NCBI GenBank assembly: GCA_963760405.1
Contig: CAVXCV010000004.1
Coordinates: forward strand, 620,001-684,000
DNA length: 64,000 nucleotides
Origin: RYN-230 sp963760405
GTDB lineage: Bacteria > Actinomycetota > Actinomycetes > Streptosporangiales > Streptosporangiaceae
Direction: 5' to 3'
In this document: positions 52,200 through 60,949 of the stretch, in pieces
How the letters are laid out: the number at the start of each line of letters is the position of its first letter
Numbering within the stretch: position 1 is the first letter of the stretch
Notes under the pieces: model-generated
What the model was told of the DNA's origin: nothing
Seen by the model: the letters and a program-made list of their open reading frames with translations, nothing else
Databases searched by the model: none
Position numbers and translations under genes: made by a program

Positions 52200-53855
52200 T
52201 CACCTGCCGGAGGATTCCTTCAGGACGCTGTCCAGGATCTGCTGCGCTTCGTCCTGGATCCGGGCCAGCTGCGCCGGGCCGTGGAACGACTCCGCGTACA
52301 GCTTGTAGACATCTTCAGTGCCTGAGGGGCGGGCTGCGAACCAGCCCGATTCGGTGATCACCTTGATACCGCCCAGCGCGGCCCCGTTGCCAGGGGCCGT
52401 GGTCAGACGGTCCAGCACCGGCTCGCCCGCCAGCTCGGCCGCGCTGACCTGATCCGGGGACAGCTTGCCCAGGACGGCCTTCTGCTCCGGGGTGGCGGGC
52501 GCGTCGATCCGGGCGTAGGCCGGGTCGCCGAGCCGGGCCGCCAGCTCGCGGTACCGCTCGCCGGGCGACTGGCCGGTCACCGCGGTGATCTCCGAGGCGA
52601 GCAGGGCCAGGATGATGCCGTCCTTGTCGGTGGTCCACACCCGGCCGTCCTGGCGCAGGAACGACGCTCCGGCGCTCTCCTCGCCGCCGAACGCGATGGA
52701 GCCGTCCAGCAGCCCCGGCACGAACCACTTGAACCCGACCGGTACCTCGGTCAGCGGCCGGCCGGCCGCGGCTGCCACCCGGTCGATGATCGACGAGCTG
52801 ACCATGGTCTTGCCCACGGCGGCACGGCCTGGCCAGCCGTCCCGGTGCGTGTACAGGTAGTCGATCGCCACCGCCAGGTAGTGGTTCGGGTCGAGCAGCC
52901 CGGCATCCGGGGTGACGATGCCGTGCCGGTCGGAGTCGGTGTCGTTGCCGGTCGCGATGGTGAACTCGGCCGCGCGGCCGATCAGCGAGGCCATCGCGTA
53001 CCGGGACGAGCAGTCCATCCGGATCTTGCCGTCCCAGTCCAGGGTCATGAACCGGAACGTGGCGTCCACCAGCGGGTTGACCACGGTCAGGTCGAGGCCG
53101 AACCGGTCGGCGATCTCAGCCCAGTACGCCACGCTGGCCCCGCCGAGCGGATCGGCGCCGATCCGGATGCCCGCCCCGCGGATCGCGTCGGTGTCCACCA
53201 CGGTCGGCAGCTGCGCCACGTACTCGCCGAGGAAATCGAACTGGCCCAGGCCCGGCGCGGCCTTGGCCGTGGCGTACGGTACCCGGCGGACCGCGCGCAG
53301 CCCGCTGGCCAGCAGCTCGTTGGCCCGGTCCTGGATCACCGAGGTGATCTGCGAGCCCGCTGGGCCGCCGTCCGGTGGGTTGTACTTGAACCCGCCGTCC
53401 TCGGGCGGGTTGTGCGACGGGGTGATCACGATCCCGTCGGCCAGCCCGTCGGTGCGGCCATCGTTGTGCATCAGGATGGCCAGGGACAGCGCGGGTGTCG
53501 GGGTGTACCCGTCCCTGCTGTCCACCAGGACCGTCACCTCGTTCGCCGCGAGCACCTCCAGCGCGGTGACAAAGGCCGGCTCGGACAGCGCGTGCGTGTC
53601 CTTGCCCAGGTAGAGCGGCCCGGTGGTGCCCGCCCGCGCCCGGTAGTCGCAGATGGCCTGGGTGGTGGCGGCGATGTGATCGTCGTTAAAGGACGCCCGC
53701 AGCGCTGAGCCCCGGTGTCCCGAGGTGCCGAACGCGACCCGCTGCTGCGGGTCCGCCGGGTCGGGGTGCACCGCGTAGTACGCCGTGACCAGCTTGGCCA
53801 CATCGACCAGGTCCTCCGGGCGGGCCGGCTGGCCCGCGTGATCATGCACTGCCAC
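52200..53855 (-). CDS. pgm: Phosphoglucomutase (alpha-D-glucose specific)
   Basis: 551 aa. Interconverts glucose 6-phosphate and glucose 1-phosphate. FGTSGHRGSA near the start, catalytic phosphoserine loop VITPSHNPPEDGGFKYNPP, metal loop DTDSDRHG, sugar-binding GGEESAGAS and phosphate-binding RPSGTEDVYK near the end. First gene of the glycogen operon; divergent from the AI-2E transporter gene. Confidence 0.95.
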   Translation of the reverse strand: MAVHDHAGQPARPEDLVDVAKLVTAYYAVHPDPADPQQRVAFGTSGHRGSALRASFNDDHIAATTQAICDYRARAGTTGPLYLGKDTHALSEPAFVTALEVLAANEVTVLVDSRDGYTPTPALSLAILMHNDGRTDGLADGIVITPSHNPPEDGGFKYNPPDGGPAGSQITSVIQDRANELLASGLRAVRRVPYATAKAAPGLGQFDFLGEYVAQLPTVVDTDAIRGAGIRIGADPLGGASVAYWAEIADRFGLDLTVVNPLVDATFRFMTLDWDGKIRMDCSSRYAMASLIGRAAEFTIATGNDTDSDRHGIVTPDAGLLDPNHYLAVAIDYLYTHRDGWPGRAAVGKTMVSSSIIDRVAAAAGRPLTEVPVGFKWFVPGLLDGSIAFGGEESAGASFLRQDGRVWTTDKDGIILALLASEITAVTGQSPGERYRELAARLGDPAYARIDAPATPEQKAVLGKLSPDQVSAAELAGEPVLDRLTTAPGNGAALGGIKVITESGWFAARPSGTEDVYKLYAESFHGPAQLARIQDEAQQILDSVLKESSGR

Positions 53856-54020
53856 TGTCAGCTCCTCAGGCCGGCCGGCCCACGCACGGGAAGTTCGTTG
53901 CGGAAAAGCAGCCGTCCGCCTTACTACCCGCTGTCCTGGTATTCAGTGTTCCGGTATTCGGTCCTGGCCGCCATCGGGGACCGGGGCCGTCCCGCCGGGG
54001 CGGGCTGCAATGATGGCCGG
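53856..54020. other. Divergent intergenic region pgm / AI-2E transporter
   Basis: 165 bp, AT-richer around 53930-53970. GGTATTC occurs twice 17 bp apart (near 53937 and 53954) and could be part of a shared operator or promoter for the two divergent genes. Confidence 0.4.
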
Positions 54021-55312
54021 GTGAGCAACGAGATGCCGCGCCCGGCCGGCCGCTGGGAACGGCTGTGGGCCGCTGCGGGGGCGCGGGGCATCCCGCTGCC
54101 CACGATCCTGGTCACGGTGGCCATTGTGGTCGCTACCTACATGCTCGGGAAGATCGTCGACCGGCTGCGCGGCATTATCTTGCTGATTGTTGTCGCCGCG
54201 TTCATCAGCCTGATCCTGAATCCGCTGGTGGTGGCCTTGCAACGGCGGGGGATCAGGCGCCGCGGCTGGGCGGTCACCGTGGTGACGGTGCTGGCCCTGC
54301 TGGCCTTCGCCGGCCTGGCGCTGGCCTTCGGCTACCCGCTCAGCGGCGGGATCAGCCACCTGGCGAACAAGCTGCCGTCCTACGTGACCGCCGCGGAGCA
54401 GGGCCGGGGCTGGATCGGGCAGCTGGCCAGCAGATATCACGTGCAGACCTGGGTGCAGAAGAACGCGCCCAAGCTGGTCACCTTCGGTGAGGGCCTGGCC
54501 AAGCCCGCGCTGAGCCTGGGTACGGGTGCGGCGTCGCTGCTGCTGAAGCTGCTCACCATCTTCATCCTGGTACTGATGCTGCTGCTGGAAGGCCCCAAGA
54601 TGCGGAAGGGCGCGCTCCAGCTCATGTCCCCGCGGCGGGCGGCGCGGTACACCCGGATCGGCGCCGAGGTCACCCGGTCGGTCAGCGGGTACATGCTGGG
54701 CAACTTCCTGACCTCGCTGACCGCCGGGATCGTGGTCTACGTGACGCTGCTGGTGACGGGCGTCCCGTTCCCGGTTCTGTGGGCGTTGTGGGTGGCGCTG
54801 GTGGACTTCCTGCCGATGATCGGCGGGGCGCTGGCCGGCATCCCCACGGTGCTGTTCGCGACCACCCACTCGCTCACCGCCGGGATCATCACGCTGGTCG
54901 TGTTCCTGACCTACACGCAGCTGGAAAACCACGTGCTGAATCCCGTCGTGATGAGCCGCACGGTCAAGGTGAGCCCGCTGCTGGTGCTGCTGTCCATCCT
55001 GGTGTTCGGCGAGCTCGGTAACTGGGTGGGCGGGATCTTCGGCGCGTTCGTCGGGGCCCTGGTGGCCATCCCCGTGGCCGGCGCCCTCCAGGTGATCGTC
55101 CGGGAATGGTGGCTGGTCACCGCACCCGAACCGGCCGAACCGGCCGAACCGGCCGAGCCGGCCGAGCCGGGTGGGCCGGGTGGGCCGCGAGGCCAGCCGG
55201 GTCTGGGCCGCCCGGGCCCGGGCCGCCCGCAGCCGGCGGCCAGGACAACTTCGCTCCCACCGCCGGGGACATCCCCCGCGAGCAGCCGGATCGGCTCGAC
55301 CTGCCGGACTGA
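54021..55312 (+). CDS. AI-2E-family (TqsA/YdiK) transporter
   Basis: Polytopic protein with about eight helices. Family signature: GKIVDRLRGIILLIVVAAF, LILNPLVVALQRRGIRR, LLEGPKMRKGAL, and the conserved core WALWVALVDFLPMIGGALAG...LVVFLTYTQLENHVLNPVVM. GTG start at 54021. After IVREWW comes an (EPA)n/Gly-Pro tail. The frame used runs on without a stop to 55670 through a HAD fragment; a second frame offers a more natural hydrophilic end, DIPREQPDRLDLPD*, at 55312. One indel in the repeat-rich tail would select that end, so 55312 is a best guess. Confidence 0.8.
55128..55172 (+). repeat. 9-bp tandem repeat (EPA)n in the transporter tail
   Basis: Five units of GAACCGGCC/GAGCCGGCC starting at 55128 encode an EPA repeat, followed by GGTGGGCC repeats. 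This is a likely slippage site and the probable place of a frameshift in this gene. Confidence 0.8.
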
Positions 55313-55670
55313 ACTCCGGCCGGCCGCCGCCGGGCTGCGGCCGCGGTACCGGACCGCGTTGCTGAGCAACAGCTTTGTCGGGGCCCGGCGCAAGGAGCAG
55401 GAATGCTACGGCTTCAGCGACCCGGCCGACCTGATCATCTACTCGCACGAGGTCGGCCTGGCCAAGCCGGACCGGCGCATCTATGAGCTGACCTGTGACC
55501 AGCTCCAGGTCCGCGCCGAGGAGACGATCTTCGTGGATGACCTCCCGGTCAACGTCGACGCGGCCCGGGAGATCGGCCTGCAGGGCGTCCTCTATCAGGA
55601 CAACGCCCAGGCCATCGCCGACATCAACGCCCTCCTCACGGGCTGTCACGGATCACTGTGTCCGCCATAA
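55313..55670 (+). pseudogene. HAD-family hydrolase, C-terminal remnant fused in frame
   Basis: From about 55345 the frame reads YRTALLSNSFVGA (motif II), EVGLAKPDRRIYEL (motif III Lys) and EETIFVDDLPVNVDAARE (motif IV), typical of HAD-IA phosphatases such as YihX. Motif I with the nucleophile Asp and the cap domain are absent, so it cannot be an active phosphatase. It is continuous in frame with the upstream transporter gene, giving a chimeric open frame. A deletion remnant is the simplest view. Confidence 0.75.
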
Positions 55671-55764
55671 GAACGGGAATTACCAGAAGTCGCGCCGAAC
55701 GGCTGGCGGCTGAGGGGTTGCGCGCCGGGCGGACCGGGAAAGACCCGGCCGGAGGTGTGCGGAC

Positions 55765-57432
55765 ATGGACGTCGGCCAGGCTCCCGGAATACATGCGCTC
55801 GAGGACCCACTGCGCAACAAGGGCACCGCGTTCACCGGGCCGGAACGCTCGGCCCTGGGCCTGCGCGGCCTGCTGCCCGGCGTGGTGGAGACGCTGGACC
55901 AGCAGGTCAGCCGGTCGTACCGGGCCTACCAGGAGCAGCGCAGCGACATCGCCCGGCACATCAACCTGCGTGCGCTGCAGGATCTCAACGAGACGCTGTT
56001 CTACCGGCTGGTGTCCGAGCACATCGAGGAGATGCTGCCGATCCTCTACACGCCCACCGTCGGCCTGGCCTGCCAGCGGTTCAGCGAGATCTACCGCCGT
56101 CCGCGCGGGCTGTTCATCGGTTACCCGGACCGGGACTGCATCGGGGAGATACTGCGCAACCGGCCGCGCCGCGACGTCGACATCATCGTCGTCACCGACG
56201 GGCAGCGCATCCTCGGCCTCGGTGACCAGGGCATCGGCGGCATGGGCATCCCCATCGGCAAGCTGTCCCTGTACACCGCACTGGGCGGCATCGATCCCGC
56301 GCGGGCCCTGCCCGTGGTGCTGGACGTGGGCACCGACAACCCGGAACTCCTCGATGACCCGGTCTACCTGGGCTGGCGGCACCGCCGGATAGACGGCGCC
56401 GAGTACGACGGCTTCATCGACCGGTTCGTCCAGGCGGTGCGCACCGAACTGCCGCAGGTGCTGGTGCAGTGGGAGGACTTCGCCACCCCGCATGCCCTGC
56501 CTATCCTGGATCGCTACCGAGACGAGTTGCTCACCTTCAACGACGATATCCAGGGCACCGCCGCGGTCGTCGCGGCCGCGCTGTCCGCGGCGGCCGCCGC
56601 CACCGGGACCCGGCCGCGGGAGCAGACCGTGGTGATGCTCGGGGCGGGCTCGGCCGGCATCGGGGTCTGCGAGCAGATCGTCCGCAGCATGGTCGCGGAC
56701 GGCCTGGCCGAGCAGGCGGCCCGCCGCCGGATCTACGTAGTCGATCTCGGCGGCCTGATTACCGAGGACAGGTCCGGGCTGTCCCCGGCGCAGCGCCGCC
56801 TGGCCCACCCGCCCGGTGCGGTGCCAGCGGCGCAGGCCGGGCACCGGCCGGGCCTGGCTGAGGTGGTGGCGGCGGTCCATCCCACCGCGCTCATCGGACT
56901 GTCCACGGCCACCGGGGCCTTCACCGAGGCCGTGGTCCGCCAGATGGCAGCCCATGTGCGGCGGCCGATCATCCTGCCGCTGTCCAACCCGACCAGCCGC
57001 AGTGAGGCCCGGCCGCAGGATCTCGCTGACTGGACGGACGGCCGCGCGCTGGTCGCGGCGGGCTCGCCGTTCCCGCCGATGAAGGCGCCCGGCGCCAGCG
57101 GAGCGCTGGCCGAGATCCCGGTCGCGCAGTGCAACAACGTCTACGTCTTCCCGGGCATCGGCCTCGCGGTGACCGCCGTGCGGGCGACCCGGATCACCGA
57201 CGGGATGCTGACCGCGGCCGCGACCGCGATAGGCCAGGCCGCTACCATCCTGCACGACAAGCGGGGCATGCTGCTGCCGGACCGGGCTCAGCTGCCGGCC
57301 TCCGCGACCGCCGTGGCCCGCGCGGTCGCCCGGGCGGCGGTGGCGGACGGGGTGGCGCCGCCGCTCGGCGAGGAGCAGATCGACCGGGCCGTGCTGCGGA
57401 CCCGGTGGGCCCCCCGGTATCCAGCCGGCTGA
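55765..57432 (+). CDS. NAD-dependent malic enzyme
   Basis: 555 aa. Oxidatively decarboxylates malate to pyruvate. N-terminal malic domain with RNKGTAFTGPERSALGL, catalytic Tyr in LPILYTPTVG, FIGYPDRD, RILGLGDQGIGGMGIPIGKL (catalytic Lys), metal site WEDFATPHAL...TFNDDIQGTAAV, NAD loop VVMLGAGSAGIGVCE and NNVYVFPGIGLA. Start ATG 55765 with GGAGG upstream. The long form (about 550 aa) corresponds to the eukaryotic/SfcA-like class. Standalone gene. Confidence 0.93.
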   Translation: MDVGQAPGIHALEDPLRNKGTAFTGPERSALGLRGLLPGVVETLDQQVSRSYRAYQEQRSDIARHINLRALQDLNETLFYRLVSEHIEEMLPILYTPTVGLACQRFSEIYRRPRGLFIGYPDRDCIGEILRNRPRRDVDIIVVTDGQRILGLGDQGIGGMGIPIGKLSLYTALGGIDPARALPVVLDVGTDNPELLDDPVYLGWRHRRIDGAEYDGFIDRFVQAVRTELPQVLVQWEDFATPHALPILDRYRDELLTFNDDIQGTAAVVAAALSAAAAATGTRPREQTVVMLGAGSAGIGVCEQIVRSMVADGLAEQAARRRIYVVDLGGLITEDRSGLSPAQRRLAHPPGAVPAAQAGHRPGLAEVVAAVHPTALIGLSTATGAFTEAVVRQMAAHVRRPIILPLSNPTSRSEARPQDLADWTDGRALVAAGSPFPPMKAPGASGALAEIPVAQCNNVYVFPGIGLAVTAVRATRITDGMLTAAATAIGQAATILHDKRGMLLPDRAQLPASATAVARAVARAAVADGVAPPLGEEQIDRAVLRTRWAPRYPAG

Positions 57433-57443
57433 CGGGTGGCGGC

Positions 57444-57470
57444 TGTCCGATCCGGCGGCGGCCGTTCGTC
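57444..57470 (+). promoter_or_regulatory. Possible ECF42-type promoter before the DGPF gene
   Basis: TGTCCGA at 57444-57450 and CGTC at 57467-57470, 16 bp apart, 51 bp before the ATG. ECF42 sigma factors recognise a TGTCGA-like -35 and a CGTC-like -10 and transcribe DGPF genes. The -35 here has one extra C. Confidence 0.4.
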
Positions 57471-57520
57471 CTTACAGTGGAAGCCGGCGACTCACGCTGG
57501 CCCGGACCCGAGGAGCAACC

Positions 57521-57874
57521 ATGCCTACGTATCTGGCCCTGACCTACACCGCAGACGTCAACTGGACCAACCCGCCGCCGGGGCACGCGGACAAGATGAA
57601 GGAATACATGGAGTTCGGCGAGGCGGCCGCGGCGGTGATCAAGGGCGGCGAGGCGCTCTACCCGACAGCGACCGCCACGACCGTCCGGGTGACCGGCGGC
57701 AAGGGCGGCGACGTCGTCACCTCCGACGGTCCCTACGCCGAGACCAAGGAAGCGCTGACCGGCTACTACGTGCTGGAGTGCGCGGACCTCGACGAGGCGG
57801 TCAAGATCGCCGCGCAGATCCCGGCGGCCTGGGACGGGGCGGTGGAAATCCGCCCGGTCATCAAGTTCAGCTAG
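57521..57874 (+). CDS. DGPF/YCII-domain protein, ECF42 partner
   Basis: 117 aa ferredoxin-like YCII fold. The diagnostic (D/S)DGPYAETKEALTGYYVLE is at residues ~67-85. DGPF proteins are consistently found beside ECF42 sigma factor genes, as here (16 bp gap), and are thought to take part in stress responses. GAGGAG ribosome-binding site. Biochemical role unknown. Confidence 0.9.
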   Translation: MPTYLALTYTADVNWTNPPPGHADKMKEYMEFGEAAAAVIKGGEALYPTATATTVRVTGGKGGDVVTSDGPYAETKEALTGYYVLECADLDEAVKIAAQIPAAWDGAVEIRPVIKFS

Positions 57875-57889
57875 CCGCCGGGGCGGAGG

Positions 57890-59110
57890 ATGGAAGCCGG
57901 TGACGCGGTCGCGCGGCTGGTCCGGGAGGAGGGTACCCGGGTCCTGGCCACGCTGGTCCGCGTCACCGGCAGCGTGGACCTGGCCGAGGACGCGGCCCAG
58001 GACGCGGTGCTCCGCGCCCTGGAGACCTGGCCCCGCGACGGCGTGCCGGACAACCCGCGCGGCTGGCTGCTGGTCACCGCGAAACGGCAGGCCATCGACC
58101 GGATCCGGCGCGAGGCGCGGCGAGCCGGGAAGGAGGCGGCCGCGATGATGCCCGCCGACCCGGAACCGGAGCCGCCCGAGGTTATCCGGGACGACCTGCT
58201 CCGCCTGATGTTCACCTGCTGCCATCCGTGCCTCGCCACCGACGCGCAGGTCGCGCTGGCCCTGAAGACCCTCGGCGGCCTGTCGGTCGCGGAGGTCGCC
58301 CGCGCGCTGCTGGTCCCCGAGGGCACCATGGCCCGGCGGCTCAGCCGGGCCAAGCAGAAGATCGCCCAGGCCGGGATCCCGTACCGGGTGCCGTCCGCCG
58401 CGGAGCTGCCGGGCCGCCTGGCGGGCGTGGCCGCGACCATCTACCTGATCTTCAACGAGGGGTACGCGGCCGCCGCCGGGGCGGATCTGGTCCGGGTCGC
58501 ACTGACCGCCGAGGCGGTCCGCCTGGCCAGGATCCTGGCCGGGCTGATGCCGGATGAGCCCACGGCGCTGGGCCTGCTGGCACTCCTGCTCCTCAACGAC
58601 GCCAGGCGCTGGGCAAGGACGGACCGCAACGGGCAGCCTGTTCTCCTGGCTGACCAGGACCGGACCCAGTGGGATGCGGCCGGGATCCGGGAGGGAATCG
58701 AGCTGGTCGGCGTGGCGCTGCGGCGCTCCCCGGACCAGCCGGACCCGTACGTGGTGCAGGCGGCGATCGCCGCCTGCCACGCGCTGGCCCCCGGCTACCC
58801 GCAGACCAACTGGGACGCGGTCATCTCCTGGTACGACGTGCTGCTGACCGTGGCGGACAGCCCGGTGGCCCGGCTGAACCGGGCGGTTGCCGTGGCCGAG
58901 CGGGACGGCCCGGCCGCGGGACTGGACCTGGTCGAGCAGATCAGCGGGCTGGACGGCTACCCGTGGTGGCACGCCACCCGGGCCGAGCTGCTCCGCCGCA
59001 CCGGGCAGGCGGCGCTGGCCCGGGCCGCGTATCAGCAGGCGATCGGGCTCGGCCTGAACGGCCCGCACCTGGACCACCTGCGCCGTCGGCTGGCCGATCT
59101 GCCCGGCTGA
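57890..59110 (+). CDS. ECF42-type RNA polymerase sigma factor with long C-terminal domain
   Basis: 406 aa. Region 2 in DLAEDAAQDAVLRALETWP and NPRGWLLVTAKRQAIDRIRR; region 4 in LKTLGGLSVAEVARALLVPE followed by MARRLSRAKQKI. The remaining ~200 residues are the TPR-like ECF42 extension (YLIFNEGYAA, NRAVAVAERDGPAAGL, RAELLRRTGQAALARAAYQQ). No anti-sigma gene; the extension is held to be required for activity in this group. Start ATG 57890 has GGAGG immediately adjacent, which is unusually close. Confidence 0.93.
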   Translation: MEAGDAVARLVREEGTRVLATLVRVTGSVDLAEDAAQDAVLRALETWPRDGVPDNPRGWLLVTAKRQAIDRIRREARRAGKEAAAMMPADPEPEPPEVIRDDLLRLMFTCCHPCLATDAQVALALKTLGGLSVAEVARALLVPEGTMARRLSRAKQKIAQAGIPYRVPSAAELPGRLAGVAATIYLIFNEGYAAAAGADLVRVALTAEAVRLARILAGLMPDEPTALGLLALLLLNDARRWARTDRNGQPVLLADQDRTQWDAAGIREGIELVGVALRRSPDQPDPYVVQAAIAACHALAPGYPQTNWDAVISWYDVLLTVADSPVARLNRAVAVAERDGPAAGLDLVEQISGLDGYPWWHATRAELLRRTGQAALARAAYQQAIGLGLNGPHLDHLRRRLADLPG

Positions 59111-59131
59111 GCCCGCGTGCTCAGCACGGGC
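59111..59131. terminator. Hairpin between convergent ECF42 and MarR genes
   Basis: GCCCGCGTGCTCAGCACGGGC forms a stem of 9 bp with one bulge and a one-base loop centre directly after the sigma factor stop. A second CTCAGCACGGGCC copy follows and overlaps the MarR 3' end. Confidence 0.5.
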
Positions 59132-59135
59132 CGTC

Positions 59136-59663
59136 TCAGCACGGGCCCGCGCCCGGCGACTCGGCGCATCTGGCCGGATCTGGTTCCAGCCTGCTCGCGT
59201 GCAGTGCGAGCTGCCGCAGCAGCGCGCGGAAGGCCTGCCGGTCCGGCTCGCTGTCCAGCCCGGCGAGGACCTGATCCTCGGCCGCCTGCAGCCGGCCGGC
59301 CAGCTCACCGAGCAGGGCGCAGCCTCGGCTGGTGGCCACGATCCGGCGGGCCCGGCGGTCGGCCGGATCCGGCCGGCGCTCGATCAGCCCGGCCGAGGCC
59401 AGGCTGTCCAGCAGGTAGGTCATGACCGTGCGGTCCACCCCGAGATGCTGGGCCAGGGCTAGCTGGCTGCCATGCTCGTCCCGGGCCGCCGCGGCGAGGA
59501 CCTGGTAGCCGCGCGGCCCGCCGGGCACGTCGGCGACGGCGGCCGCGGCCGCTTTCAGGTAGCACCGGGCTACGGCACCGAGCGCCCAGCCGAGGTCGTT
59601 GCTGAGCGTGCAGGCGGGCTCGCGGTCAGCCCGGGAGCGGGCGGATCCGGTCGCGGCGCTCAT
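59136..59663 (-). CDS. MarR-family transcriptional regulator
   Basis: 175 aa. Winged helix: GYQVLAAAARDEHGSQLALAQ, then LGVDRTVMTYLLDSLASAGLIERRPDPADRRARRI (wing with the DR-R motif). Flanking helices form the dimer. Divergent from a flavoprotein gene (108 bp between starts), with an imperfect 29-bp dyad in the spacer that is a candidate operator. Ligand unknown, possibly a phenolic or redox-active compound, given the target. Confidence 0.92.
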   Translation of the reverse strand: MSAATGSARSRADREPACTLSNDLGWALGAVARCYLKAAAAAVADVPGGPRGYQVLAAAARDEHGSQLALAQHLGVDRTVMTYLLDSLASAGLIERRPDPADRRARRIVATSRGCALLGELAGRLQAAEDQVLAGLDSEPDRQAFRALLRQLALHASRLEPDPARCAESPGAGPC

Positions 59664-59694
59664 ACCGGCCAGCGTACCCCAGACTGGTTGTGCG

Positions 59695-59723
59695 ACAGAA
59701 GAGTTGCATTGCAGATGTTCTGT
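59695..59723. promoter_or_regulatory. 29-bp imperfect dyad, candidate MarR operator
   Basis: Arms ACAGAA and TTCTGT flank an inner TGCA-T-TGCA palindrome on the same axis (centre 59709); 11 of 14 positions per arm are symmetric. It lies 32 bp upstream of the MarR start and 49 bp upstream of the flavoprotein ATG, placed to control both. Confidence 0.6.
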
Positions 59724-59771
59724 ACGGCAGACTAATTGCGCCCGAGGTCATCCGTGAAACAGGAGCCCAGA

Positions 59772-60947
59772 ATGAGTGAGCCTGCCCCCGCCCAGCCGGT
59801 CGTCGTGGTGATCGGCGGCGGATATGCGGGCATCAACGTGGCCAAGTCGCTCGACGCAGTGGCCGACGTGGTGCTGGTGGAACCCAAGGACGACTTCGTG
59901 CACAACGTCGCGTCGCTCCGCGCGCTCGCGGACCCGGCCTGGCTGGACCGGATCTACCTGCCCTACGCCGGGCTGCTCCGCCGCGGCCGGGTGGCCCGCG
60001 GCCGGGTGGTCAAGGCGGATGCCGGCCGGGTCGTGCTGGACTCGGGGGAGGTGCTGCACCCGGATTACCTGGTACTGGCCAGCGGGTCCGGGTACCCGTT
60101 CCCGGCCAAGAGCGACCTCGACCGCACCGCCGAGGCGCACGCCAGGGTACGCGCCACGCACGCGGCGCTGGCCGCAGCAGGCCGGGTGCTGCTGGTCGGC
60201 GCGGGACCGGTGGGCATCGAGCTGGCCGGGGAGATCAAGGCGGCCTGGCCGGGCAAGCAGGTGACCCTGGTCGACGTGGCCGGTGACGTGCTCGGTGAGC
60301 GGTACCGGGCGGACCTGAAGTCCGAGCTCCGCCGCCAGCTCACCGGCCTCGGCGTGGACCTGCTGCTGGGCAGCCCGCTGCGGGACGAACCGCCGACCGT
60401 ACCCGGTGAGCTGCGCACGTTCATCGTGACTACGCAGGCGGGCACGGAGGTGACCGCTGACCTCTGGTTCCGCTGCTACGGGGTCAGCCCGGTCAGCGAC
60501 TACCTGGCGGGCGGCCTGGCCGCCGCGCGGCGCGCGGACGGGTTCGTCGAGGTGACGCCCACCTTGCAGGTCGCCGGGCAGGACCGGGTGTTCGCGCTGG
60601 GTGACGTGTCCACCGCGGACGTGAACAAGGGGGCGGGCGCCGCGGCCCGGCAGGCACCCGTGGTGGTGGCCAACATCACGGCGATGATCGCCGGGGAGGC
60701 TAATCTGGCCGGGAGCACGGATCTAGCCGGAACCACGGGCCTGGCCCGGTACGAGCCAGCGCCCCCGGCCATCATCGTGCCCATCGGCCCGGAGGGCGGC
60801 GCGGGCCAGCGGCCGGGTACCGAGGACCTGGTGCCCGCCGCGGTGGTCGCCGAGCTCAAGGGCAGGGACATGATGGTGGACCGGTTCGCTGAGCTGCTCG
60901 GCGTGCCCCATGCTGACAGGCAGAGTGCTGAAGGAGACCGGGACTGA
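59772..60947 (+). CDS. NDH-2/AIFM2-like FAD-dependent NAD(P)H oxidoreductase
   Basis: 391 aa, AGGAG before the ATG at 59772. FAD-binding Rossmann loop VVVIGGGYAGINVAKSL at the N-terminus, second NAD loop VLLVGAGPVGIELAGEI, and the FAD-closing motif RVFALGDVST. No membrane anchor is visible. Relatives reduce quinones. The C-terminal region has a 15-bp-like LAGSTDLAGTTGLA repeat. Probably repressed by the divergent MarR protein. It is followed directly by the tag gene (2 bp). Confidence 0.9.
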   Translation: MSEPAPAQPVVVVIGGGYAGINVAKSLDAVADVVLVEPKDDFVHNVASLRALADPAWLDRIYLPYAGLLRRGRVARGRVVKADAGRVVLDSGEVLHPDYLVLASGSGYPFPAKSDLDRTAEAHARVRATHAALAAAGRVLLVGAGPVGIELAGEIKAAWPGKQVTLVDVAGDVLGERYRADLKSELRRQLTGLGVDLLLGSPLRDEPPTVPGELRTFIVTTQAGTEVTADLWFRCYGVSPVSDYLAGGLAAARRADGFVEVTPTLQVAGQDRVFALGDVSTADVNKGAGAAARQAPVVVANITAMIAGEANLAGSTDLAGTTGLARYEPAPPAIIVPIGPEGGAGQRPGTEDLVPAAVVAELKGRDMMVDRFAELLGVPHADRQSAEGDRD

Positions 60948-60949
60948 TC

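Noticed and set aside
53943..55649. 568-codon minus-strand open frame
   Set aside because: Antisense to the AI-2E transporter, whose helices and signature are convincing; His/Gln/Asp-rich shadow.
55636..57255. 539-codon minus-strand open frame
   Set aside because: Antisense to malic enzyme; no motif.
57242..59308. 688-codon minus-strand open frame
   Set aside because: Antisense to the end of malic enzyme, DGPF and ECF42 genes; no motif of its own.
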